Positions 1 to 5,898 of a stretch of DNA of 6,453 nucleotides are shown here, in pieces. Every line of letters starts with the position of its first letter. Positions within the stretch are counted from its first letter, which is position 1. The position numbers were made by a program, and so were the translations under genes. The stretch covers positions 1 to 6,453 of the forward strand of contig JBDLID010000157.1 in NCBI GenBank assembly GCA_039715055.1, written 5' to 3'. This stretch comes from JBDLID01 sp039715055. GTDB lineage: Bacteria > Desulfobacterota > Desulfobulbia > Desulfobulbales > Desulfocapsaceae. The notes beneath the pieces were generated by a model, which was not told where the DNA came from, did not search any database, and saw only the letters and a program-made list of their open reading frames with translations.

Positions 1-930
1 ACCGCCGATGATGTGATCCAGATCGCATTTGGCTATGGTTTGTTTACCGGTGGTTTCGGTCTGCACTATGGAGCTGAACGCCTCGGTGCCTCGGTTATCC
101 CGATTTCGGCCGGCAATACCAAACGCCAGATTCAGATCATGAAAGATTTCAAGACAACGGCCCTTGTCTGTACCCCTTCCTATGCGCTCAATATTGCAGA
201 TGTCATGCTTGACTCAGGCATCAACCCTGCCGGTCTATCATTGAAGTTCGGTCTCTTCGGGGCCGAGCCCTGGTCCGAGGCCATGCGCCGTGAAATCAAC
301 GAAAAACTCGGCATCCGCGCCACTGACAACTATGGGCTTTCCGAGATAATGGGGCCGGGTGTGGCTGGCGAGTGTGAGGAGTGCAACGGCCTTCACATCA
401 GTGAGGACCATTTCCTCGTCGAAGTCCTCGATCCCGATACACTGGAACCTGTTGAACCGGGTGAGGTGGGAGAGTTGGTGATCACCACCCTGACCAAAGA
501 GGCCTTCCCCATGATCCGTTACCGGACCAGAGATCTCACCCGGATGATCAACGAGCCGTGCGGCTGCGGTCGAACCCTTGCAAAGATGCACCGTGTCCTC
601 GGCCGCACCGATGACATGCTGATCATTAAAGGCGTCAACGTTTTTCCAACCCAGATTGAGTCGGTACTGTTCGACATCGACGGAACTGAACCACACTACC
701 GGATTATTGTTGAGCGTCAAAATCACCAGGATCGGGTTACTGTCCTGGTGGAGGTCAAGGAATCAATTTTCTTCGATGAGATGAAGAAACAGGGCCGGAT
801 GATTGAAACCATCAAGGGCAGGCTCGCCTCAGAACTCGGCATTGGCGTGGCAGTTAAACTGGTCGAGGAAAAAACTTTGGAACGTTTCGAGGGCAAGGGC
901 CAGCGGGTGATCGATAAACGTGAAATCTGA
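1..930 (+). CDS. paaK: Phenylacetate-CoA ligase family AMP-forming enzyme (5' partial)
   Basis: The gene is open from base 1 and ends at TGA 928-930. About 309 residues are visible of the roughly 430 usual for this family, so about 120 N-terminal residues lie outside the window; the GTG at base 13 is internal, not the start. Family members activate an aryl or other carboxylic acid with ATP to an acyl-adenylate and then transfer it to coenzyme A in the cytoplasm. Visible signatures are the early GYGLFTGGFGLHYG stretch, the adenylate-forming core YGLSE (331-345), RYRTRDL with its ribose-binding Asp (codon 532), the hinge-region GRTDDMLIIKG (from 601) and the C-terminal catalytic Lys in EGKGQRV (codon 895). 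The C-terminal domain appears intact. Two cysteine pairs, CEEC (codons 373 and 382) and CGC (codons 559 and 565), could form a metal site. The family is clear. The substrate is not: phenylacetate is the default name, but anaerobes carry several paralogues of unknown specificity. Confidence 0.9.
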   Translation, partial: TADDVIQIAFGYGLFTGGFGLHYGAERLGASVIPISAGNTKRQIQIMKDFKTTALVCTPSYALNIADVMLDSGINPAGLSLKFGLFGAEPWSEAMRREINEKLGIRATDNYGLSEIMGPGVAGECEECNGLHISEDHFLVEVLDPDTLEPVEPGEVGELVITTLTKEAFPMIRYRTRDLTRMINEPCGCGRTLAKMHRVLGRTDDMLIIKGVNVFPTQIESVLFDIDGTEPHYRIIVERQNHQDRVTVLVEVKESIFFDEMKKQGRMIETIKGRLASELGIGVAVKLVEEKTLERFEGKGQRVIDKREI

Positions 931-952
931 TCTTTGTTGACTATAGGTCGCC

Positions 953-969
953 TGGAGCATCCGGCTCCA
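953..969 (+). repeat. Small stem-loop between the ligase and the exported-protein gene
   Basis: TGGAGC (953-958) can pair with GCTCCA (964-969) across a 5-base loop, giving a perfect 6-bp stem in the 68-base gap after the ligase. No run of T follows it, so it is not a standard intrinsic terminator. It could be a weak attenuator, a processing site or chance. No convincing promoter was seen in this gap. Confidence 0.3.
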
Positions 970-998
970 TTGAAGCAGGCAGGAAACCATCAGGCAAG

Positions 999-2021
999 AT
1001 GAAATCCTATACCGGTGTTATACTTTTCGCTCTACTGGTTGGGAAACTTGTCGCCTTTGAATCAGCAATCTGCGCTGCGGCAGATTTCTGTCTGGCCTGC
1101 GGACCGCAGGCTCAGCTGCTGGTTACGTCCCAGGATGAAGAGCTTAACGGCTATCCTGCCATCGACAATGCCCATGAATCAGCCTCTTCGTTTTTTCTCG
1201 AAAGCGCACGCTGGCTCGATTCGTTTTTTGAAGATGCAGATTACCTTGAAGAGACAAACACCAGCCGAATCAGATTCAAGCTGTTCGTTAATTCCGACCG
1301 CCAGAATGGGGGCGAGCTGAACCAGAGGCTCCATGTTCGCCTCAGACTCCCCAATTTTGAAGACCGGCTATCACTGCTCCTTTTTGCCGAAGACGATGAT
1401 GATTCCAACTCTGAGGCGCTTGGAGGTCATTCGGTCAGCAATGATCATGAGTGGACAACCGGTTTCCGCTGGCTGGTCAACAAGTCTCGCAGGAGCAATA
1501 TTTCCGCTACATTTGGTGGTTCACTGTCGTATGTTTATGGTGGGGTGCGTGTACGCCGATACTATGACCACGGTTCGTGGAAGGGGCAGTTTGTTGAACA
1601 GTTGCGTTATTACACCGATGACGGGTGGGAAAATAAGCTTCACTATGAGCTCGAAAAGGAATTCAACAGGAAGCGCCTTGTCCGCGTAAGAGCTGAAGCC
1701 AACTGGTATGAAAATGATAATGGACTACCCCACGGGTTGATTCTCACCCATGACCAGATTCTGGGACCGAAGCAGGCAGTCCGTTTTGAGCTTGGTGGAT
1801 ATTTTAACACCAGCCCCAGCCATCAAATGACCGATTTCCAACTGCGGGTCAGGTTTCGCAGTCAGTTTTACTGGGAGTGGCTGATACTTGAAATTGCTCC
1901 CCAGATTAACTTTCCACAGGACTTTGAACGTCAGATTAACCCTGGTATTTTACTGAGGTTGGAGGCCGATTTCGGCTATCATTCAACCGTTGAATCCTTT
2001 AAATCAATCATTAAATTTTAG
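999..2021 (+). CDS. Exported, probable outer-membrane beta-barrel protein of unknown function
   Basis: The 340-residue product opens with a signal-peptide-like segment: Lys2, a hydrophobic core over about residues 6-20 (GVILFALLVGKLVAF), and an Ala-rich probable cleavage region near residues 24-28 (ICAAA). The mature part has many stretches of alternating polar and hydrophobic or aromatic residues separated by Asp/Asn/Gly-rich turns, for example RIRFKLFV (90-97), LHVRLRLP (111-118), DRLSLLLF (122-129), then FQLRVRFRSQFYWEW (280-294) and ILLRLEADFGY (317-327). It ends in Phe340, as many outer-membrane barrels do. I infer a beta-barrel of roughly 10-14 strands but recognise no named family. The region around WLDSFFED (72-79) resembles uncharacterised envelope proteins I have seen in proteobacteria. 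Cys25, Cys31 and Cys34 do not form a good lipobox. An AGGAAA (981-986) lies 12 bases before the ATG, rather far for a ribosome site; AGG at 992-994 is closer. The stop is 2 bases before rph. Confidence 0.75.
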   Translation: MKSYTGVILFALLVGKLVAFESAICAAADFCLACGPQAQLLVTSQDEELNGYPAIDNAHESASSFFLESARWLDSFFEDADYLEETNTSRIRFKLFVNSDRQNGGELNQRLHVRLRLPNFEDRLSLLLFAEDDDDSNSEALGGHSVSNDHEWTTGFRWLVNKSRRSNISATFGGSLSYVYGGVRVRRYYDHGSWKGQFVEQLRYYTDDGWENKLHYELEKEFNRKRLVRVRAEANWYENDNGLPHGLILTHDQILGPKQAVRFELGGYFNTSPSHQMTDFQLRVRFRSQFYWEWLILEIAPQINFPQDFERQINPGILLRLEADFGYHSTVESFKSIIKF

Positions 2022-2023
2022 CC

Positions 2024-2734
2024 ATGAACCAGCGAAGCCAAAACCGCAGCAGCGACGAACTGAGAGTACTTTCAATCCAGCAGGATATCCAGCCCAATGC
2101 AGACGGCTCAATTCTCATCCGTATGGGTAATACCCACGTCATCTGCGGGGTGAGCATTGAAGAGAAGGTACCGCCTTTTTTGAAGGGGACCGGACAGGGG
2201 TGGATCACCGCCGAATACGGCATGCTGCCCTGCGCTACGTCAAGTCGGTATCGCCGTGAGTCGGTATCGGGCCGTTCAGGCCGGACCCTTGAAATCCAGC
2301 GCCTTATCGGCCGCAGCCTGCGGCGCATGGTTGATCTTGGTGAGTTGGGAGAGCGAACCCTGCGTGTTGACTGCGATGTGCTCAACGCTGACGGCGGTAC
2401 CAGGACTGCCTCGATCACCGGTGGGGCGCTGGCCCTGAAGATGGCCCTTGAAAAACTGGTGACAACAGGCGGGCTTTCGACCATGCCTGAAATACTACCT
2501 ATTGCCGCCATCTCGGTGGGAGTGGTTGACACCTTACCGCTTCTTGACCTGGACTATAATGAGGATTCAACAGCATCGGCCGATGCCAATTTCGTCATGG
2601 ACGGGCGTGGCGGCTGGGTGGAGATCCAGTCCACCGCCGAGGAGAATGCCTTTTCAACCGGCCAGTTTCAGGAAATGATGGTACTTGCGGAAAAGGGGAT
2701 CGGGGAGTTGTTTGACCGGCTCTGGGGTCCTTGA
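2024..2734 (+). CDS. rph: Ribonuclease PH (tRNA nucleotidyltransferase)
   Basis: RNase PH removes nucleotides from the 3' end of tRNA precursors, and trims other structured RNAs, by phosphorolysis, using inorganic phosphate and releasing nucleoside diphosphates. It works in the cytoplasm as a ring-shaped hexamer. The 236 residues match the usual length of about 238. Family signatures are the opening DELRVLSI (11-18), DGSILIRMGNT (27-37), the GRTLEIQRLIGRSLR block (86-100) with its active-site Arg, the phosphate-binding GGTR (124-127), and the acidic catalytic stretch LDLDYNEDS (174-182) with Asp187 in ADAN. All key residues are present, so it should be active. The ATG at 2024 gives the normal N-terminus. 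No Shine-Dalgarno sequence is visible before it, and the upstream stop TAG lies 2 bases away, so translation may depend on ribosomes finishing the upstream gene. The dITP/XTP pyrophosphatase gene that often follows rph is absent here. Confidence 0.96.
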   Translation: MNQRSQNRSSDELRVLSIQQDIQPNADGSILIRMGNTHVICGVSIEEKVPPFLKGTGQGWITAEYGMLPCATSSRYRRESVSGRSGRTLEIQRLIGRSLRRMVDLGELGERTLRVDCDVLNADGGTRTASITGGALALKMALEKLVTTGGLSTMPEILPIAAISVGVVDTLPLLDLDYNEDSTASADANFVMDGRGGWVEIQSTAEENAFSTGQFQEMMVLAEKGIGELFDRLWGP

Positions 2735-2769
2735 CTGGGGTTCTGTGAGTGTCCGGGGTGAAATAACCT

Positions 2770-2797
2770 CAGGGGAAGAGCAGTTGGTGCGCCCCTG
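2770..2797 (+). repeat. Inverted repeat CAGGGG/CCCCTG downstream of rph
   Basis: CAGGGG (2770-2775) pairs perfectly with CCCCTG (2792-2797) across a 16-base loop, 36 bases after the rph stop. No T-run follows directly. It stacks next to the hairpin at 2802-2819, so the two could form a tandem structure at the end of the rph message. Confidence 0.35.
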
Positions 2798-2801
2798 CAA
2801 C

Positions 2802-2819
2802 ACACTACTGTCGTGGTGT
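2802..2819 (+). repeat. Hairpin downstream of rph, possible weak terminator
   Basis: ACACTAC (2802-2808) pairs with GTGGTGT (2813-2819) around a TGTC loop, 7 bp including one G-T wobble. Five T lie at 2835-2839, 15 bases beyond the stem, which is too far for a classic intrinsic terminator. Together with the preceding repeat it is the best candidate for the rph transcript end, but the evidence is thin. Confidence 0.3.
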
Positions 2820-2884
2820 TGTGTGAGGCGGTCATTTTTGAGCTGACGGGAAGGAGTCGTGGAGTTGCTGTCTGGTACCATACA

Positions 2885-2908
2885 GGCAAAGCCCGAGGTT
2901 TTTTTGCC
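2885..2908 (+). repeat. Inverted repeat GGCAAA/TTTGCC with internal T-run
   Basis: GGCAAA (2885-2890) pairs with TTTGCC (2903-2908) across 12 bases, and seven T at 2899-2905 form part of the loop and right arm. Because the T-run is inside the structure it does not look like an ordinary terminator. It could belong to a longer folded leader of the kinase gene or be chance. Confidence 0.25.
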
Positions 2909-3057
2909 AGCCACTGCCACGTTGCCGGATCCTGTAAATGACAAGAGATGTCGATTTTCTGCAAGTTGAAAAAAAATATGGTTTGATACGAGTCATTACT
3001 GAACTGTCACCAACTTCATAACTTCGATTCTGAGTCAAACACTGCCAATTCGCGTCA

Positions 3058-5820
3058 ATGTCAAATCTCAAGTCGTCTGTCACTACCTTTTTTCATCGGT
3101 TAATTCCTGCCAATATTAAAAACGACGACCAGGTTCGGAAGGCCGGGCTGATGTTTGGCAGCGGTATAATCGGTATCATCTGTCTCACCCTGCTTGGCGT
3201 TATCGCCTTCATACAGGGCGGGATGCTGCTTGGTACCCTGGATCTTGCCGCCGCCGTCGTGTTGACTGTGCTCCTTCTTGTCCTGCACCTCAGGGGCAAT
3301 CTTTCCTTCTGCATCCATTGGTCAATCACCCTCATGTATTTTTTGTACACCTACCTCCTGGTCAGCGGAGGTATCACAGGGACGGCCTTTCTCTGGAGTT
3401 ATACTTTTCCATTGATAGCGATGTTTCTGCTTGGCTCAAAACGGGGTTTCCAGGTCACATCAGTATATTTTCTGACCTGCCTCGGTGTAATGCTGATTGA
3501 TATCAACACTGTGCTGATCAACCTCTATACCAAAGACCTGACTCTTCGCTTCAGCGCCTCTTTCGTAGTGGTCTTTCTGTTTTCTCATATCTACGAAAAA
3601 TATCGGGAAGAATCACAGGCAGCCCTGCTGGAGTCAAAAAGTACGCTTGAGGAAAAGGTCCAGGAACGTACCCGGGTACTGGAACAGGAGATTCACAAAC
3701 GCAGGCAGATAGAGCAGGAGCTGCGGTACAGCGAGAACCGGTTTCGCCACCTTGTGGAAAGTGCCGCCGATGCCATCTTTATGTTTGATAAACATGGGAA
3801 ATTTGAGGTCGTCAATGCCGAGGCCTGCCTTAATCTCTGCTATGCAGAAGAGGAGTTGCTGCAGCTGTCGGTTACCGATATTGACGAGGAGCTTTCCGAG
3901 GAGGATATCGTTGAGATTACCTCCTCAGGTTCACAAAAAAGGTGGCCAATCACCATCAGGGGAATGCATAGACGAAAAGACGGCACCAGGTTTCCGGTGG
4001 AGGTCAGAATCGACACCCTGGAAAGGAAAAATGGACACCATTTTGTCGCTGTGGCACGGGATATCAGCGATCGTATCCGAACGGAGAAGCAGATCATCGC
4101 TCTCAATAATCTAAGGGAAAAGTTGCTGGGGCTTGGCAGCCTGGAAAAGAAATTGTCAGTCGTCACAGAGGCTGTTGTCGATATTTTTGAGGCGGACTTT
4201 TGCCGCATCTGGCTGGTCAGGCCGGGAGATCTCTGTGACAGCGGCTGCCCCCATGCCGCAGTCAGCGAGGGACCGCACATCTGCCGCCACCGCGGTCGCT
4301 GCCTTCACCTCGCAGCCGGTTCAGGCCGTTATACAGGTGTTAAGAGCAAAATGCACGGCAGGGTACCTTTTGGCTGCTACAAGATCGGCAGAGTCGTTTC
4401 CGGGGAGTTGCCCGGCTTTAACACCAACGATGTGGTGAACGATCCCAGAATTCATGACCATGAGTGGGCAAGAGAGCTCGGCCTCGTGTCATTTACAGGG
4501 TTCTCCCTGTTTGCTGAAGACGGCAGCCCTCTCGGTGTTCTGGCAATGTTCAGCAAGCACACCGTCGGCCCCAACGAAGTTGGCCTGATTGAGGGTGTCG
4601 CCAACTCCATTTCCCAGGTCATCCAGGTAACGGTGGCAGAGGAGGAAAAGGGAAAGATCCAGAGTCAACTCGCCCGTGCCCAGAAGATGGAGGCCATCGG
4701 TCTGATGGCCGGAGGAGTGGCACACGACCTGAACAACATCCTTGCCGGGATTGTCGGCTATCCGGATTTGCTGCTTAGTCAGCTGTCCAGCTCAAGTGAG
4801 TTGAAAAAACCGATGACCGCAATCAAGGAGTCAGGAGAAAGAGCGGCGGCGGTGGTCGCTGATCTGCTGACGGTTGCGAGAGGATCTGCAAGCATTAGGG
4901 AATCGCATGATATTAATAAGTTGGCCCGAGAGTATCTCGGCTCTCCCGAGTACAAAGCACTCAAGATACTGTACCCCGGGGTGAACTGTCGCCTTGAGTG
5001 CCGGACGCAACATCCCCATATCTCCTGCTCACCCGTCCATATCAAAAAAATCATCATGAATCTGGTCACAAACGGCATGGAGGCGGTCGGAGAAAAGGGC
5101 AGTGTTGTCATATCAACCGCCAACCACCATACGGATGAGGCCGAGCCCGGAAAACACGGTCTGAATCCCGGTGCATATGTCTGTCTTACTGTGGCAGATG
5201 ACGGCCCGGGCATTGCCTCCCAGGATATTGATCATATCTTTGAGCCGTTTTACACCAAAAAGTTCATGGGACACAGCGGCAGTGGACTCGGTCTGGCAAT
5301 TGTCTGGAACACTGTTCAGGATCACAACGGCAGGATTTTTGTCGACTCCAATGATCAGCAGACCAGTTTTGAGCTCTACTTCCCGGCAGGGGAAAAAACA
5401 GCGGTTGCGGCGGCAGATGAGATGTCGCAGGAGTGGTCTTCGAGCCATGAACGAATTTTGGTGGTCGATGATGAGGAGATGCTGCGGGACATTGCCAGCC
5501 AGATGTTGCAGTCGATGGGATACCTCGTTGATTCGGTCAGTTCCGGGGAGCTGGCCGTTGAGTATTTAAAAGAGAAGGCTGTGGATCTGTTTGTCATCGA
5601 CATGTTGATGGAGCCGGGCATAAACGGGCGGCAAACCTATGAGCGGCTTCTTGAGATTAACCAGGGACAGCGGGCCATTATTGCCAGTGGGTTTTCTGAA
5701 AGTGAAGATGTCAGGGCAGCTCTTAAGATGGGGGCTGGCGGATTCATAAAGAAGCCTTACTCCCTGAATCAGTTAGAACGTGTTGTAAAAGAGGTGCTCA
5801 ACAGTGGGATTGACAGTTGA
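3058..5820 (+). CDS. Membrane-bound PAS-GAF hybrid sensor histidine kinase with C-terminal receiver domain
   Basis: This 920-residue inner-membrane sensor should autophosphorylate on His and pass the phosphate to its own receiver Asp. Domains in order: six predicted membrane helices (about 30-52, 57-78, 83-103, 108-126, 131-153, 163-179); a coiled coil (about 185-225); a PAS domain with PAC tail (about 225-340, ending VAVARDISDRI); a GAF domain (about 350-523) with a cluster of Cys393, Cys397, Cys409, Cys415 and several His; a dimerisation domain with phospho-acceptor His556 in GGVAHDLNN; an ATPase domain with N-box Asn668/Asn672, DDGPG (714-718), FEPFYTKK (728-735) and GSGLGL (741-746); and a receiver domain with acid pair Asp804/Asp805, phospho-acceptor Asp848, Ser877 and Lys899. 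All catalytic residues are present. The ATG at 3058 has no clear ribosome site. Met32 (3151) has GGAAGG 8 bases upstream, but residues 14-31 look like the usual cytosolic lead-in of such sensors, so I keep the longer start. The signal and any downstream partner are unknown; no output regulator or HPt gene lies nearby. Confidence 0.93.
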   Translation: MSNLKSSVTTFFHRLIPANIKNDDQVRKAGLMFGSGIIGIICLTLLGVIAFIQGGMLLGTLDLAAAVVLTVLLLVLHLRGNLSFCIHWSITLMYFLYTYLLVSGGITGTAFLWSYTFPLIAMFLLGSKRGFQVTSVYFLTCLGVMLIDINTVLINLYTKDLTLRFSASFVVVFLFSHIYEKYREESQAALLESKSTLEEKVQERTRVLEQEIHKRRQIEQELRYSENRFRHLVESAADAIFMFDKHGKFEVVNAEACLNLCYAEEELLQLSVTDIDEELSEEDIVEITSSGSQKRWPITIRGMHRRKDGTRFPVEVRIDTLERKNGHHFVAVARDISDRIRTEKQIIALNNLREKLLGLGSLEKKLSVVTEAVVDIFEADFCRIWLVRPGDLCDSGCPHAAVSEGPHICRHRGRCLHLAAGSGRYTGVKSKMHGRVPFGCYKIGRVVSGELPGFNTNDVVNDPRIHDHEWARELGLVSFTGFSLFAEDGSPLGVLAMFSKHTVGPNEVGLIEGVANSISQVIQVTVAEEEKGKIQSQLARAQKMEAIGLMAGGVAHDLNNILAGIVGYPDLLLSQLSSSSELKKPMTAIKESGERAAAVVADLLTVARGSASIRESHDINKLAREYLGSPEYKALKILYPGVNCRLECRTQHPHISCSPVHIKKIIMNLVTNGMEAVGEKGSVVISTANHHTDEAEPGKHGLNPGAYVCLTVADDGPGIASQDIDHIFEPFYTKKFMGHSGSGLGLAIVWNTVQDHNGRIFVDSNDQQTSFELYFPAGEKTAVAAADEMSQEWSSSHERILVVDDEEMLRDIASQMLQSMGYLVDSVSSGELAVEYLKEKAVDLFVIDMLMEPGINGRQTYERLLEINQGQRAIIASGFSESEDVRAALKMGAGGFIKKPYSLNQLERVVKEVLNSGIDS

Positions 5821-5824
5821 GCAC
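5794..5824 (+). terminator. Perfect 9-bp hairpin over the kinase stop codon, possible transcript end
   Basis: GTGCTCAAC (5794-5802) pairs perfectly with GTTGAGCAC (5816-5824). After an A-A mismatch, two more pairs leave a 7-base loop. The TGA at 5818-5820 lies in the right arm. No T-run follows, so it may act as an RNA 3'-end stabiliser or a Rho-assisted stop rather than a standard intrinsic terminator. It is the strongest inverted repeat I found in the window. Confidence 0.5.
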
Positions 5825-5859
5825 AGGGATGCGATGACTGCTGCCGAGACCTCGCCTGT

Positions 5860-5898
5860 CTGACTGAAGGGATGAGGGCCGGCTCAAGCTTCGGTCAG
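5860..5898. terminator. 10-bp inverted repeat over the hydrolase stop codon, possible bidirectional transcript end
   Basis: CTGACTGAAG (5860-5869) pairs with CTTCGGTCAG (5889-5898), 10 bp with one G-T wobble in the plus-strand RNA and an A-C mismatch in the minus-strand RNA, across a 19-base loop. The right arm contains the minus-strand stop codon (5895-5897). Its place between two convergent genes suggests a role in ending or protecting transcripts. There is no T-run on either side. Confidence 0.4.

Larger units (their letters stand above)
2735..3057. other. 323-base gap between rph and the histidine kinase: no gene, several inverted repeats
   Basis: I find no convincing protein or RNA gene here. 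The reading frames that cross the gap on the minus strand give low-complexity, unrecognisable peptides and overlap both neighbours. The left two thirds are G+C-rich with short inverted repeats at 2770-2797, 2802-2819 and 2885-2908, plus a TACAGG/CCTGTA pair at 2881-2886 and 2931-2936. The right third is A+T-rich, with a run of eight A at 2969-2976, and would be the natural place for the kinase promoter. I could not find a well-spaced -35/-10 pair. The gap should hold the end of the rph transcript and the leader of the kinase gene. Confidence 0.6.

Noticed and set aside
238..726. 162-codon open frame on the minus strand inside the CoA ligase gene
   Set aside because: It lies wholly opposite a clear conserved coding region and its product has no recognisable domain; it is a shadow of the ligase frame.
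937..947. TTGACT and TATAGG near each other after the ligase gene, suggesting a promoter
   Set aside because: The two elements overlap rather than standing about 17 bases apart, and neither has a matching partner at proper spacing.
2011..2532. 173-codon open frame on the minus strand across rph
   Set aside because: It is antisense to a canonical RNase PH and rich in Ser, Arg and Pro, typical of a shadow frame.
2966..2990. TTGAAA followed by an A+T-rich stretch as a kinase promoter
   Set aside because: No acceptable -10 hexamer occurs 16-18 bases downstream; only the base composition supports a promoter.
2832..3083. 83-codon minus-strand frame filling much of the gap before the kinase
   Set aside because: It has no recognisable motif and its 5' end overlaps the kinase start; two other minus frames in the same gap are equally unconvincing.
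3840..4280. 146-codon minus-strand frame inside the kinase
   Set aside because: It is antisense to the PAS and GAF domains and Ser-rich low complexity; a shadow frame.
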